From contig CAIQWD010000028.1 in the NCBI GenBank assembly GCA_903875445.1, positions 1-64,000 of the forward strand: a stretch of 64,000 bases of DNA, written 5' to 3'. The notes under the pieces are model-generated. The model searched no databases and had not been told where the DNA came from. It worked only from the letters and a program-made list of their open reading frames with translations. Numbering within the stretch: the first letter of the stretch is position 1; every line of letters begins with the position of its first letter. Made by a program: the position numbers and the translations under genes. Positions 36,203 through 46,943 of the stretch are shown here, one piece after another. The stretch comes from an uncultured delta proteobacterium. GTDB lineage: Bacteria > Desulfobacterota > Desulfobulbia > Desulfobulbales > Desulfocapsaceae.

Positions 36203-37438
36203 TCAAACTCGCCCGCCAAAAAACAGATAAGCAGACAACACCGCCGCAATCATCCCAGCCAAATCGGCGACAAGTCCCCCAGCCAGGGCGTAGCGCATGC
36301 GTTTGATGCCGATGGCGCCAAAATACACGGCCAGGATATAGAAGGTGGTCTCGGTGCAGCCCTGGACAATCGCCGACAGACGACCGGCGAAGCTGTCAGG
36401 GCCAAAGGTTTTCATGGTTTCCACCATCATCGCCCGGGCGCCGCTGCCGGAAAGCGGCTTCATCAGCATGGTGGGCAGACCGTTTACCCAGGCCGGATCG
36501 CAGCCGATGGACGTTACCAAGCCCCGCATCCCATTCATAAACACATCCAGGGCGCCGCTGGCCCGCAGCATGCCGATGGCCACCAACATCGCCACCAGAT
36601 AGGGAATAATGGTTACCGCGGTGTGAAATCCGTCTTTGGCTCCTTCGATGAAGGCCTCATAGGCATTGATTCGCTTCACCAGGGCGCCGATGAGAAAGGT
36701 AGCGATTAGCACGAGCAGAAGCAGGTTGCTGACCAAGGAGGACCGCGCGGCCAGCTCCTCTGCCGGCAGACGCAGAAACCAGGCGGCAAGGCCTCCCACC
36801 ACAAGGGTTAAGCCGCCAAGCCAGGCAAGCACCACCCTATCCAGTCGGATACGTTGCACCGCCGCCACAAAAAGAAAACCGGCCAGGGTCGAACAATAGG
36901 TGGCCATGAGGATCGGCACGAACACATCGGTCGGATCGACGGCACCCATCTGCGCCCGGTAGGTGAAGATGGTCACCGGCAGAAGGGTCACCGAGGAGGC
37001 GTTGATCACCAAGAACATGATCTGGGCGTTACTGGCCGTGTCCTTGTCCGGATTCAGCTCCTGCAATTCCTGCATGGCCCTGATGCCTATCGGCGTGGCC
37101 GCATTATCGAGCCCCAGCATGTTGGCCGCCATGTTCATCGTTATCGAACCAAGGGCCGGATGCCCATGCGGCACCTCGGGAAAAATCCTGGCAAAGAGGG
37201 GCGAAAGCCACCGGGCCAAGGCGTCGAGAAAGCCTGCCTTTTCACCGATACGCATAACCCCGAGCCAGAGACACATGACCCCCGTCAAGCCGAGAGCAAT
37301 CTCGAAGGCGGTTTTGGCACTGTCAAATCCGGCTTTGATGAGAGCGGCAAAGATATCCTGCTGACCGTTTATCAGAAACTGAAACAGGGCAGCGGCAAAG
37401 GCCGTCAGGAAAAAACCGACCCAAATGGCGTTAAGCAT
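36203..37438 (-). CDS. SpmA-SpmB-like fusion (nucleoside-recognition domain membrane protein)
   Basis: 411 aa with about ten transmembrane segments. The first half resembles spore maturation protein A (GSITMNMAANMLGLDNAATPIGIRAMQELQ) and the second half SpmB (PLSGSGARAMMVETMKTFGPDSFAGRLSAIVQGCTETTFYILAVYFG). Both halves have a nucleoside-recognition (Gate) domain. In Bacillus the two are separate genes needed for spore core dehydration; single-chain fusions occur in many non-sporing bacteria with unknown role. It is divergent from recC. Confidence 0.9.
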   Translation of the reverse strand: MLNAIWVGFFLTAFAAALFQFLINGQQDIFAALIKAGFDSAKTAFEIALGLTGVMCLWLGVMRIGEKAGFLDALARWLSPLFARIFPEVPHGHPALGSITMNMAANMLGLDNAATPIGIRAMQELQELNPDKDTASNAQIMFLVINASSVTLLPVTIFTYRAQMGAVDPTDVFVPILMATYCSTLAGFLFVAAVQRIRLDRVVLAWLGGLTLVVGGLAAWFLRLPAEELAARSSLVSNLLLLVLIATFLIGALVKRINAYEAFIEGAKDGFHTAVTIIPYLVAMLVAIGMLRASGALDVFMNGMRGLVTSIGCDPAWVNGLPTMLMKPLSGSGARAMMVETMKTFGPDSFAGRLSAIVQGCTETTFYILAVYFGAIGIKRMRYALAGGLVADLAGMIAAVLSAYLFFGGRV

Positions 37439-37546
37439 GATTTATTTCCTGTTTTTGCAGTCCATTTTCAAAATGAAATCGAAAAGGAAATACAAGTCCC
37501 GGCCACAAAGATTGTAGCCGGTTTGTCTGGGCAAGGGAACCGATAA

Positions 37547-40500
37547 ATGGTATTCTCCTTGGTCATGTTCTCACTCCACGTCGCCAACCGCACGGAAAAT
37601 TTGCTACAACACCTGGCCCTTATTCTGGGGGAAGGGAAACGCCCGGATATTTTTGCCCCCGAGCTGTTTCTTATCCAGAGCCAGGGCATGGAACGGATGG
37701 TGGCCCAGAGTCTCGCCGACCACTTCGGCAGTTTTTGTAATTTTCAGTTTTTTCTGCCCCTTGATTTTCTCGGCTATATCGCTAAAAGACTTGATCTCGG
37801 CATCAGCCCCGACGGCTTTGGGCGGCAGCTTATGACCTGGCGCCTGGATGAGTTACTGCGCGATCTTGGGCCGGAGGAGTATCAGCCGCTCAGGTACTAT
37901 TTGTCGGGGGAAAATGGTGAACTGAAGCGCTTTCAGCTGGCCCGGCGGCTGGCCAATATCTTCGATCAGTACCAGGTGTTGCGGCCGGAATTCCTCGACC
38001 ATTGGGAAAACGGCAAGCGGGCCACCGACCATCCGGCGGAGGTCTGGCAGATGGCCCTGTGGCGCCGGCTGCTTGAAGGTCCCGGCGGCAAGATGCACCG
38101 GGGAGTGCAGTTCCGCCGGGTGATCGAACGGCTGAGCGGGGCGGATGACCTTGCGCATCTCCTGCCGAAGCGTATCTCGGTGATTGGTCTCCATACCATG
38201 CCGCCGATTTTTCTCGAATATTTGAACCGACTTGCCGGCCATATGGATGTCCATCTCCTGCTGCTGTCACCATGCCGCCATTACTGGGGCGACGTGGAGA
38301 GTCGGCGGGCGCAGCTGAAGAGGCTGGCGCGGCAGTCTCCGCAAGACCAGGCGGGGGCGATGGAGCATCATCCACTTCTTGCCGCCCTTGGTCGGCAGGG
38401 GCGGGATTTCCAGAATATGCTTCTCGAAAGCGTCGAGTTTTTTGACGAATTGGATAGCTATGATGCAACCCTCGAAGATGCCGACTACGCAACCGCTCCG
38501 CTTTTGCAACGCATCCAGGCGGATCTTCTTGAGGACAGGATTGCCGAACAGGAACCGACCCGGCTCTCCGGCGGCGACGATTCGCTGCGGGTGGTTTCCT
38601 GTCATTCCCGGCTGCGGGAACTGCAGGTGCTAAAGGATCATCTCCTTCTCCTCCTGCACCGCGACCCTAGCCTTGAACTGCGGCGGATCATCGTCATGGC
38701 CCCGGATATCCAGGAGTACGCCGCCCTCATTCCCGCGGTTTTTGCCGATATCCAGCATTCCATTGCCGACCGCAGTATGCGCCGGCGTAACAGCACCTTT
38801 GCCGCTTTTCTCGCCTTCTTTGACCTTTTTACCGGCCGCTTCGGCTGGAGCGAGGTGTTCGATCTCCTGCGGCAGCCGACCGTCCATCCCCAGTTCCAGC
38901 TGGCCGCAGCCGATCTCGACAGCCTGCAGCAGTGGATAATCGGCTCGGGTATCCGCTGGGGCTTGTCAGGCGAGCAACGGCGGGAGGAGGGGTTGGCGGA
39001 ATTTGCCGAGAGCAGCTGGCGGGCAGGACTTGAACGCTTGCTCATGGGTTATGCCATAGACGGCGAGGAACTCATCGACGGAATTCTCCCCTATCCGGAC
39101 ATCGAGGGCCGGGGGGCGCAGCCTCTGGGGGGGCTGTGCCGCTTCATCGAGATGATCGAACAGGCCCGTCGGGATTTTCAGCAGCCGCGGACACTCGAAC
39201 TCTGGTCGGTGTTTCTCCTCCACTACGGGCAACAGCTGTTCGGCGACTCGGATGACCGGGAGCTGATGGAATTGCGCGCCATCCTCGCCGAACCGGCTGA
39301 AGCGATAAGCACCTTTCATGGCAGCCCGGTCGGTTTTCCGGTGATGCATGAATGGCTCAAGCTGTCGGCGCGGGAAAGCCGTACCAGCGCCGGTTTTCTC
39401 CGTGGCCAGCTGACCTTTTGTTCGATGCTGCCGATGCGATCGATACCCTTCCGGGTGGTGTGTCTTTTAGGTCTCAACGACGGGGTTTTCCCGAAAAACG
39501 ACAACCATGATACCTTCGACCTGATGGCCGGGGATTTCCGGCCCGGCGACCGTTCGCCGCGCGCCGATGACCGCTATCAGTTTCTCGAAGCCTTGCTGGC
39601 CGCCAGGTCGCATCTGTATCTCAGCTATGTCGGCCAGTCGATCAGGAGCGGGGAGGCGATTCCGCCGTCGGTGGTGGTGAGTGAATTCCTCGAACTGCTG
39701 GAAACCTCCTATGGCGCATGCGATATGGTGGTCAGCCATCCGCTGCACCCTTTCAGCAGCAAATATTTTGCGGGCGGCGGCAGCGACAAACTGTTCAGTT
39801 ATAACGATTATTTTTGTCGAACCGCGGCGGCCCTGCAGCGGGGAATAAGACCCAAGGAAAAATGGTGGCAAGGGCGGATTGCGACAGAGACGGCGACGGT
39901 ACATCTCGCCGACCTCCTGCGTTTTGCCGCCGGCCCGCAAAAGTTTTTTGTCGCCGATATTCTTGGCATTCGCCTGGACCTGGGAGTGGAGTTGCCTGAC
40001 GACCGGGAGCCCTTCGAGTCGATCGGCCTTGACCGCTATCTGGTTGACCAGGAACTGCTGCAACTTGCTCGCGCGGACAGGCTCGCCAGCGGTTTTGCGG
40101 CAGTCTTGGCCGAGGGGCGTTGGCCGCTTGGTTCTCCCGGCGAATTGGCTTTTAGCGAAAAGTCCAGGGCGATTGAGGGCTATCTTAAGAGAGTTGACGC
40201 CCTGCAAATGGGGCAAGGGCAACCCGGTCTTCCGGTTGATCTCACCCTTGGCAGCTATCGTTTGGTCGGTACCTTGACCAATGTCCATGAGCAAGGAATT
40301 CTCCTGCTCCGCTTCGGCAAGCTTCGCGGCCGGGATCTGCTGAGCGGCTGGATACATCATCAGGTGGCCCAGCAGTTGCGCCCCGGGGCGGTGACGCGCA
40401 TCGTCGCCCTGGATAAAACCATCGGCTTTGAGGCAGAGAGCGAGGGGCCGGATCTTTTGCGACTGCTTGCCCTCTTTGCCGAGGGCTGTAGTCGACCCCT

Positions 40501-40738
40501 GCCGCTTTTTCTTGAACCGGCCCTGGCTTATGCCATGCAGGAGGCCAACCCGAAATCCCGCGCTACCCCTATCGACCGAGCGCTGGCAGTCTATCGTACC
40601 AGAATGGAGAAAGGTTACGAGCCCGAGTGGGCGCTCCTCTACGGCGACAGACCTGCCGAGGAAGTGCTTGACGAGGAGTTTCTCGACCTTTGCCTGGAAA
40701 TAATCTGTTCGATCTGGAGGAACACAGGTGTCTGCTGA
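37547..40738 (+). CDS. recC: Exodeoxyribonuclease V, RecC subunit
   Basis: 1063 aa, the gamma subunit that recognises Chi and guides the strands in RecBCD. The N-terminal MFSLHVANRTENLLQHLALIL and the downstream DLFTGRFGWSEVFDLLRQPTVHPQF, LLPMRSIPFRVVCLLGLNDGVFPKND and GDRSPRADDRYQFLEALLAARSHLYLSYVG are typical. The ATG at 37547 has AAGGGA eight bases upstream; an internal ATG at 37565 is possible. Order recC-recB-recD. Confidence 0.95.
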   Translation: MVFSLVMFSLHVANRTENLLQHLALILGEGKRPDIFAPELFLIQSQGMERMVAQSLADHFGSFCNFQFFLPLDFLGYIAKRLDLGISPDGFGRQLMTWRLDELLRDLGPEEYQPLRYYLSGENGELKRFQLARRLANIFDQYQVLRPEFLDHWENGKRATDHPAEVWQMALWRRLLEGPGGKMHRGVQFRRVIERLSGADDLAHLLPKRISVIGLHTMPPIFLEYLNRLAGHMDVHLLLLSPCRHYWGDVESRRAQLKRLARQSPQDQAGAMEHHPLLAALGRQGRDFQNMLLESVEFFDELDSYDATLEDADYATAPLLQRIQADLLEDRIAEQEPTRLSGGDDSLRVVSCHSRLRELQVLKDHLLLLLHRDPSLELRRIIVMAPDIQEYAALIPAVFADIQHSIADRSMRRRNSTFAAFLAFFDLFTGRFGWSEVFDLLRQPTVHPQFQLAAADLDSLQQWIIGSGIRWGLSGEQRREEGLAEFAESSWRAGLERLLMGYAIDGEELIDGILPYPDIEGRGAQPLGGLCRFIEMIEQARRDFQQPRTLELWSVFLLHYGQQLFGDSDDRELMELRAILAEPAEAISTFHGSPVGFPVMHEWLKLSARESRTSAGFLRGQLTFCSMLPMRSIPFRVVCLLGLNDGVFPKNDNHDTFDLMAGDFRPGDRSPRADDRYQFLEALLAARSHLYLSYVGQSIRSGEAIPPSVVVSEFLELLETSYGACDMVVSHPLHPFSSKYFAGGGSDKLFSYNDYFCRTAAALQRGIRPKEKWWQGRIATETATVHLADLLRFAAGPQKFFVADILGIRLDLGVELPDDREPFESIGLDRYLVDQELLQLARADRLASGFAAVLAEGRWPLGSPGELAFSEKSRAIEGYLKRVDALQMGQGQPGLPVDLTLGSYRLVGTLTNVHEQGILLLRFGKLRGRDLLSGWIHHQVAQQLRPGAVTRIVALDKTIGFEAESEGPDLLRLLALFAEGCSRPLPLFLEPALAYAMQEANPKSRATPIDRALAVYRTRMEKGYEPEWALLYGDRPAEEVLDEEFLDLCLEIICSIWRNTGVC

Positions 40739-43700
40739 ATTCCGGATCTTTGACTCCGCCCGTTCGCAACTGGCAAAGGGTATCACTCTGGTTGAGGCGA
40801 GCGCCGGTACCGGCAAGACCTTTGCCATTACCATGCTGGTGTTGCGGGCCGTGGTCGAGTTGCAGGTGGGGATCGATAGAATCCTTATCGTCACCTTCAC
40901 CAAGGCTGCCACTGAGGAACTGCGCCTGCGTATCAGGACCAGGCTGGTTGAGGCGAGAAACCTCTTGGCGGGCAAGTCGGTCGCGGCGACGGACCCGACC
41001 CTTTCTGCCTGGGCCGCGACCATAAGTGACCGACATCAGGCACTCACCTTGCTGCAGCTGGCACTCGCCGATATCGACCAGGCCGGGGTCTTTACCATCC
41101 ATGGTTTTTGTCAGCGCATGCTGGTTGAGCAGGCTCTGGAGAGCGGCCAGTTGTTCGATGTCGAACTCTTGACCGATATTGAACATATCAGAATGCAGGT
41201 TGCCGAAGACTTCTGGCGAAGCCGGATCTACAGCCTCGCTCCTTTGCCCTGCGGCCTTGTGATCAAGGACTTTCCGACCCCGGAGCAGTTGCTCGCCAGT
41301 GTCACCGAGGCCAAGAGAGAGAACTGCCATATCGAACCCCGGGTCGGCCCCTTAGAAGAGATCCTCACCCGCCTGGATACGGCCATGGCACGGCTCACCG
41401 CCTGGTGGCGGGCAAGCGGCGGCGAACTGAAAGAACTGTTTTGTAATAGCCTTGGCCACTTTAAAAAACCCTTCAGTGAAGGATTTGACCTGTGGTTCGA
41501 GGGCTTGGAAGATTTCTTTTCCGGGGCTACCGCGATTCTGCCGACGCAGATCGGGCTCCTTACCCGGCAACACTTGGCCTGCGAACTGAACGGCCATAAG
41601 ATCAAAGGCGAAGAAAAAAAGCTCTCTTATCTTGCCGCCTGGCCCTTGCCGGAAGGGGAGGTGGAAGAATTGCTGGCGGCGGCGACCGAATTGCTCCTGA
41701 CGCTCAGGGTAGAACTTGCCGAAAAACTGCGTGCCGAGGTGACGAGGCGACTGGAACGGCACGGCAATATCGGCTTTGACGACCTCATTACCCGCCTGTC
41801 GCGGGCGCTGCAGGGTGATCGGGGACTGGCCCTGAAAAGACTGGTGGGGGCCAGGTATGCGGTTGCCCTGATCGATGAATTTCAGGATACCGACGGGCTG
41901 CAGTGGCATATCTTCTCCAGCATCTTCGGCGGCGGGGCGCATGCCCTGTATCTGATCGGCGATCCCAAACAGGCGATTTATAAATTCCGTGGGGCGGATA
42001 TCCACTCATATTTTCTGGCAAGAAAATCGGCGACGCAGCTTTTGACGCTTAAAGAAAATTACCGCTCCCATCCCTTCCTGGTCGACGAGGTCAACCGGCT
42101 CTTTACCTCCCGGCCGCGGCCTTTTTATTTTCCTCCGGAAATTCTTGACTATCGGCCCGTGCTTGCGGCAAAAAATGCAAATGATGCCGACCTTCTCCGG
42201 GAGGGGAAATCGCTTGCCGGCATGGTCTACTGCACCCTGGACGAAAATGAATATGACTCGAACGGCCGCTGGTTCTCCGGCAAGGCAATAGACCGTTTCC
42301 TAAGCTATGCCGTGGCCGAGATCAGCCGACTGCTTGATCCTCTCCTGCCGGTCAGGGTGCGGACCGACGAGGAGCGTCCGCTTGCCCCGCACGATATCGC
42401 CGTCTTGGTGCGCAGCCACCGACAGGCGGAGGCATACCGCCAGGCCTTGGCCGAGGCGGGCATCCCGGCGGTGGTTGCCAGCCGCGAGTCGGTCTTTCAT
42501 ACCGGCGAATGCCGTCAGCTGCTTTTGCTGCTACAGGCCATCGCCACTCCGGGTGACATGGTGAAGTTGCGAACTGCCCTCACCATTCCCTGGTTCGGCT
42601 TGACCGGCAACGATCTCTACGACCTGCAGTGCGACGAGGAACGGCTCAACCTGTTGCACAGCCGGTTTCAGGGTTACCACCAGCTCTGGCGGGAGCTGGG
42701 CCTGCTTTCGATGATGAGCCGTTTGCTGGTGGCCGAGGAGGTGCTGGTTACCCTCGCGGGCAGCAGGCTTGCCGAACGAACCATTGCCAACATCAACCAT
42801 CTTCTTGAACTGGTCCAGGAAGAGGAGAGCAGCGAAAATCTCGGGATGAGTCAAGTTGTCCAATGGTTGTTGAAAATGACCATGGATGATTCCGGTACCG
42901 AGAACACCGAACTCCTTCTCGAAAGCGATGAGGAGGCGGTGCGCATTGTCACCATGCATGGCGCCAAGGGCCTGGAATACCCGGTGGTGTTCTGCCCCTT
43001 TCTCTGGTACCGGAGCGACCGGCTGAGCGGCGAAAAGTATCAGATATCCGGTCATGACGACGACCACCGGCTGGTGGTCGATCTGGGTTCGGAACGGTTT
43101 TCCCAGCGGCGGGATAAAGCGATCGGCGAACAAATGGCCGAGGAACTTCGTCTGCTCTATGTCGCCATTACCCGTGCAAAAATGCGCTGTTATATCATGT
43201 GGGCCGATGTCAAAGCGCATAACCCTGTCGCCGATTCCTTCCAGTCCGCCCTCGGCTACCTGCTTTTTCCGGATGGCGCGATATCATGTCAGGCGCAGCA
43301 GGAACACTTGCAGGCACTTTTGTCGCACAACCGTGGGCATCTGGTGACCATTAGAGAAGATGATTCTCCACCGGTCTCAACCGCCAGGGTGTCGCCTCGG
43401 GAACTCCACCCGCTCATTCCCTCGGGTCGGTCGCTGTACACCGACTGGCAGATGTCGAGTTACTCGGCCATGGCTATGCTCAGTGAATACGAGCAGGAGG
43501 TGGAGGCCGCCGCCAGCGGTACCGGTAGCCTTATACCGGTTCCAGGCCTGCTGGCGGGGGCAAGTTTTGGCAACGTCATTCACGAACTGCTGGACGAACT
43601 GTCGTTTGCCGGAATTGCCCGAGACGAACAGGATAATAGCCTGCTGCTACGGCAGAAATGTTTGCGAAACGGGGTAGTGGCCGATCCGACCGAGATCGGC

Positions 43701-44261
43701 AGACTGCTGCAGCAAGTGGTGACGACACCGCTCTTGCCCGCGACCAGCACCGACAATTTCAGTCTCGCCATGGTCGATGACCGTCGGTGCCTCAAGGAAA
43801 TGGGATTTTACTTCCATCTCGGACTGCTGGAAACCGAGCGGATCAATACCATTCTTGCCGGGGAACCGACCCTTGTGCCGCTGAGTCACAAGACCATGCG
43901 CGGCTACCTCACCGGCTTTATCGATCTGGTCTGCGAATTTGCCGGCAAATATTATATCCTTGATTATAAAACCAATTTTCTCGGCGGCGCCCTGGCCGAT
44001 TACCAGAGCGATAAGTTGACCGCGGCCATGCAGTCTCATAACTACGGCCTGCAGTACTGGATCTATACCCTGGTTTTGCATCGTCATTTGCAGAATCTTT
44101 TGAACGATTATCGCTACCAGGACCATTTTGGCGGCGTCATGTACCTCTTTGTCCGCGGCATGACCCCGGAGATCCCCGGCAGCGGCGTCTTTGCCGCTCT
44201 TCCCGACTACGAAAAAGTGCTGGCACTCGACCGGGCAGTGGGAGGGGATGCCGATGAGTGA
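40728..44261 (+). CDS. recB: Exodeoxyribonuclease V, RecB subunit
   Basis: 1177 aa, the beta subunit: 3'-5' helicase plus nuclease. The UvrD-type helicase starts with Walker A EASAGTGKTFAIT near residue 25; ALIDEFQDTDGLQW is the Walker B; LRLLYVAITRAK is motif VI. The C-terminal nuclease domain shows LTGFIDLVCEFAGKYYILDYKTNFLGG, with the catalytic D-x-K. Start is a GTG with GGAGG seven bases upstream, inside the end of recC (11-base overlap). Confidence 0.96.
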   Translation: MSAEFRIFDSARSQLAKGITLVEASAGTGKTFAITMLVLRAVVELQVGIDRILIVTFTKAATEELRLRIRTRLVEARNLLAGKSVAATDPTLSAWAATISDRHQALTLLQLALADIDQAGVFTIHGFCQRMLVEQALESGQLFDVELLTDIEHIRMQVAEDFWRSRIYSLAPLPCGLVIKDFPTPEQLLASVTEAKRENCHIEPRVGPLEEILTRLDTAMARLTAWWRASGGELKELFCNSLGHFKKPFSEGFDLWFEGLEDFFSGATAILPTQIGLLTRQHLACELNGHKIKGEEKKLSYLAAWPLPEGEVEELLAAATELLLTLRVELAEKLRAEVTRRLERHGNIGFDDLITRLSRALQGDRGLALKRLVGARYAVALIDEFQDTDGLQWHIFSSIFGGGAHALYLIGDPKQAIYKFRGADIHSYFLARKSATQLLTLKENYRSHPFLVDEVNRLFTSRPRPFYFPPEILDYRPVLAAKNANDADLLREGKSLAGMVYCTLDENEYDSNGRWFSGKAIDRFLSYAVAEISRLLDPLLPVRVRTDEERPLAPHDIAVLVRSHRQAEAYRQALAEAGIPAVVASRESVFHTGECRQLLLLLQAIATPGDMVKLRTALTIPWFGLTGNDLYDLQCDEERLNLLHSRFQGYHQLWRELGLLSMMSRLLVAEEVLVTLAGSRLAERTIANINHLLELVQEEESSENLGMSQVVQWLLKMTMDDSGTENTELLLESDEEAVRIVTMHGAKGLEYPVVFCPFLWYRSDRLSGEKYQISGHDDDHRLVVDLGSERFSQRRDKAIGEQMAEELRLLYVAITRAKMRCYIMWADVKAHNPVADSFQSALGYLLFPDGAISCQAQQEHLQALLSHNRGHLVTIREDDSPPVSTARVSPRELHPLIPSGRSLYTDWQMSSYSAMAMLSEYEQEVEAAASGTGSLIPVPGLLAGASFGNVIHELLDELSFAGIARDEQDNSLLLRQKCLRNGVVADPTEIGRLLQQVVTTPLLPATSTDNFSLAMVDDRRCLKEMGFYFHLGLLETERINTILAGEPTLVPLSHKTMRGYLTGFIDLVCEFAGKYYILDYKTNFLGGALADYQSDKLTAAMQSHNYGLQYWIYTLVLHRHLQNLLNDYRYQDHFGGVMYLFVRGMTPEIPGSGVFAALPDYEKVLALDRAVGGDADE

Positions 44262-45885
44262 GCTCAGCTTTTCCCCTCTTGACCGCTATTTTGCCGAGTT
44301 TCTTGCCGGTCGCTCGGGCTTGGCGGGGGCGGCGAAGGAGCGGTTTCAGGAACTGGTCGCCCGGGTTTCGGGGGCCCTGGCGGATGGTCACAGCTGTTTG
44401 CCGGTAAGCGAAGCGGAGGAACGCTTTCTTTCTGCCAATCCTTTAGTTTCGGATGCCGGCCGGACCCCTTTAATCCTCAACAACCACCGGCTGTATTTGC
44501 ATCGTTACTTCCACTATGAGACCCGTCTGGCCGGACAGATAAGGCAGATGGCGGCGATAACCTTGGCACTAAAGATGGATGAGGCCTTGGTAAACGCATA
44601 TTTCAACGACGCCGGGCCGAGCATCGATTGGCAGAAGGAGGCGGCGAAGGTCGCGCTTCATCGAGCACTGACAATCATCTGCGGCGGGCCGGGCACCGGC
44701 AAGACGACGACGGTGGTGAAAATCCTTGCTCTCTTGCTCCAGGCGGGAGAAGGGCAGCGGCAGCCGGCGATGGCCCTTGCCGCACCCACCGGCAAGGCGG
44801 CGATGCGCTTGAGCGAGGCTATCAGCAAGAATCTTAATCATCTTCAGCTTCCCGACAAGGTGCGAAACGCCTTACCGACCAGTGCCGGCACCCTGCATCG
44901 GCTACTCGGAGTCCGGCGCGGCTCGCCGCAATTCCGGCATAACCGGGACAATCCCCTGGGCTGGGACGTGGTTGTGGTTGACGAGGCCTCGATGGTCGAT
45001 CTGGCGATGATGAGTAAACTGGTCGATGCCATCAAGCCCGGAGCGCGTCTCATTCTCCTTGGTGATAAAGACCAATTGGCCTCGGTCGAGTCCGGGGCGG
45101 TGCTCGGTGATTTTATCAGGAGTCTGCCGGAAAATACGGTCGAACTACAAAAAACCTATCGGTTCGAAGCCGGTATCAAGCGACTAGCCGAGGCGATTAA
45201 CGGCGCCGACAGCGCCACCGCCTGGGGGCTGCTCAAGGATTCACAGACGACTAACATATCTCTTGTAAATGAGGGGTTGATAGGCTTTATAAGCGAGCAT
45301 TACGCCCGCTTTATGGCGGCGGCAAATCGACCGAGGCCAGTCAATTTTCAGGAAATCTTCGCCCTGTTCAACAGTTTTCGCGTGCTTTGCGCCCTGCACT
45401 ACGGCAGCCGGGGCGTAGAGCCGATCAACCGGCAGGTGGAGCTGGCCCTCAGTCGCCGCGGTTTCCCCTGCCGCCCGGATACCTGGTATCCCGGCCGGCC
45501 GGTATTGATTACCAGAAACGATTACGGCCTCGATCTCTACAACGGCGATATTGGCATCTGCCTGCCGGACCGGGAGAAAGGCGAACTGCTGGTCTTCTTC
45601 GAGGGGGCAGGCGGCAGGATGCGCAGCTATCCCCCCTCCCGCCTGCCAGGTTGCGAGACCGTCTTTGCCATGACCATCCACAAGAGCCAGGGTTCGGAGT
45701 TTGACGAGGTGGTGGTTGTTCTGCCCGAGGAGGATAACCGCATCCTCAGCCGCGAACTGGTCTATACCGCCGTCACCCGGGCGAAAAAAGCGGTGCGGCT
45801 TGTTGCCGAAAAAGAAATATTGCGGTTAGCGTTATCGAGAAATATCGAACGCGCCAGTGGGCTTGCCGATTTGTTGTTGGAATAG
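44254..45885 (+). CDS. recD: Exodeoxyribonuclease V, RecD subunit
   Basis: 543 aa, the alpha subunit: 5'-3' helicase of superfamily 1. Walker A GGPGTGKTTTVVKIL; VVVDEASMVDLAMMSKLVDAI; C-terminal FAMTIHKSQGSEFDEVVVVLP and LVYTAVTRAKKAVRLV. It begins at the ATG at 44254, overlapping the recB stop by eight bases with GGAGG upstream; the longer frame from 44191 is rejected. Full length for RecD. Confidence 0.95.
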   Translation: MSELSFSPLDRYFAEFLAGRSGLAGAAKERFQELVARVSGALADGHSCLPVSEAEERFLSANPLVSDAGRTPLILNNHRLYLHRYFHYETRLAGQIRQMAAITLALKMDEALVNAYFNDAGPSIDWQKEAAKVALHRALTIICGGPGTGKTTTVVKILALLLQAGEGQRQPAMALAAPTGKAAMRLSEAISKNLNHLQLPDKVRNALPTSAGTLHRLLGVRRGSPQFRHNRDNPLGWDVVVVDEASMVDLAMMSKLVDAIKPGARLILLGDKDQLASVESGAVLGDFIRSLPENTVELQKTYRFEAGIKRLAEAINGADSATAWGLLKDSQTTNISLVNEGLIGFISEHYARFMAAANRPRPVNFQEIFALFNSFRVLCALHYGSRGVEPINRQVELALSRRGFPCRPDTWYPGRPVLITRNDYGLDLYNGDIGICLPDREKGELLVFFEGAGGRMRSYPPSRLPGCETVFAMTIHKSQGSEFDEVVVVLPEEDNRILSRELVYTAVTRAKKAVRLVAEKEILRLALSRNIERASGLADLLLE

Positions 45886-45911
45886 CAGGAAAAGGTGGGA
45901 AAGGGGAAACG

Positions 45912-46802
45912 GTGCGCAAACAACCGGAACATTTTCGGGCAGACTTTGGGAAAAGGCTGTTCATTGCCGACCTGGACGGCACCTTACTGAATGACCATAG
46001 GCAAATTGCACCTGTGGATCTATCGGCCCTCACTCGTATGCGGCAGGCGGGGATTGTGGTCGCCCTTGCCACAGGCAGATCCAACTATTCCTTGGCAATG
46101 CTTATGAAAAAGCTTGGCTATGCCGAGCCTGTGAGTGGCCTGCCGGTTGATTACATCATCTTTTCCACCGGGGCTGGAATAATGGAATACCCCGGCGGCC
46201 GAATTCTTCGAAGTGTTTCCCTTGCCCCGAAAGATGTACTCGCCATTTCATCCGTACTCGATCAGTTGGGCTTTGATTATATGATTCACAAGCCGGTGCC
46301 TGATACGGTCCATTTTCTCTATACTCAGCATAACCGGGAAAATCCGGACTTCCTGCGTCGATTGGAAATCTACAAGGCCTTCGCCACTCCCTTGTTGCCG
46401 GCAACACTCGCCGGTTTCGGCGGGGCCACCGAGGTGCTCTGCATTGCGCAGCAAGAGTGTGGTCATGAAATAGCCGCTCGTCACGGGCAAATCTTCAAAC
46501 AGTTCAGCGTGATCAAAGCGACTTCACCCCTCGACGGCAAATCCTTGTGGATCGAAATTTTTGCTCCGGCTGTTTCCAAAAGTCAGGCTGCAGGCTGGCT
46601 GGCAGAGAAATTGGCGATTGGGAGAGAACGGGTATGCGCCGTCGGCAACGACTATAATGACGAGGACCTCCTCCATTGGGCGGGGCAAAGCTTTGTCGTC
46701 GCCAACAGCCCACCTGCTCTGCGAGCCCGGTTTCAGACGGTTGCCTCAAACAATTGCGGCGGTGTTGGTGAGGCGGCAGCTCGGTGGCTGGCCTGGTTAT
46801 AA
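45912..46802 (+). CDS. HAD-superfamily Cof-like hydrolase
   Basis: 296 aa. HAD motif I FIADLDGTLLNDHR, motif II LATGRSNYSLAM (threonine in ATGRS), motif IV VCAVGNDYNDEDLLHWAGQSFVVANSPPALR, and a large cap (IIB type) between them. The family dephosphorylates diverse sugar phosphates and cofactors; substrate unknown. GTG start with AAGGGGAAACG upstream, 26 bases after recD. Confidence 0.88.
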   Translation: MRKQPEHFRADFGKRLFIADLDGTLLNDHRQIAPVDLSALTRMRQAGIVVALATGRSNYSLAMLMKKLGYAEPVSGLPVDYIIFSTGAGIMEYPGGRILRSVSLAPKDVLAISSVLDQLGFDYMIHKPVPDTVHFLYTQHNRENPDFLRRLEIYKAFATPLLPATLAGFGGATEVLCIAQQECGHEIAARHGQIFKQFSVIKATSPLDGKSLWIEIFAPAVSKSQAAGWLAEKLAIGRERVCAVGNDYNDEDLLHWAGQSFVVANSPPALRARFQTVASNNCGGVGEAAARWLAWL

Positions 46803-46943
46803 TTCCGCTTCTGTTTATCTGTGTATTATTCTGATATTTCAAGATATTGTTTGTATATTTCAATTCCTCGCCGCCAACTTTCGTTGAAAAAATCCCGGAA
46901 AACCTTGAAAAAGAAGCAGCACCCGGAAATTGCCTGAAAAAGG

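Noticed and set aside
39467-41023. 518-codon minus-strand frame over recC/recB
   Set aside because: Antisense to conserved recombination genes and without motif support.
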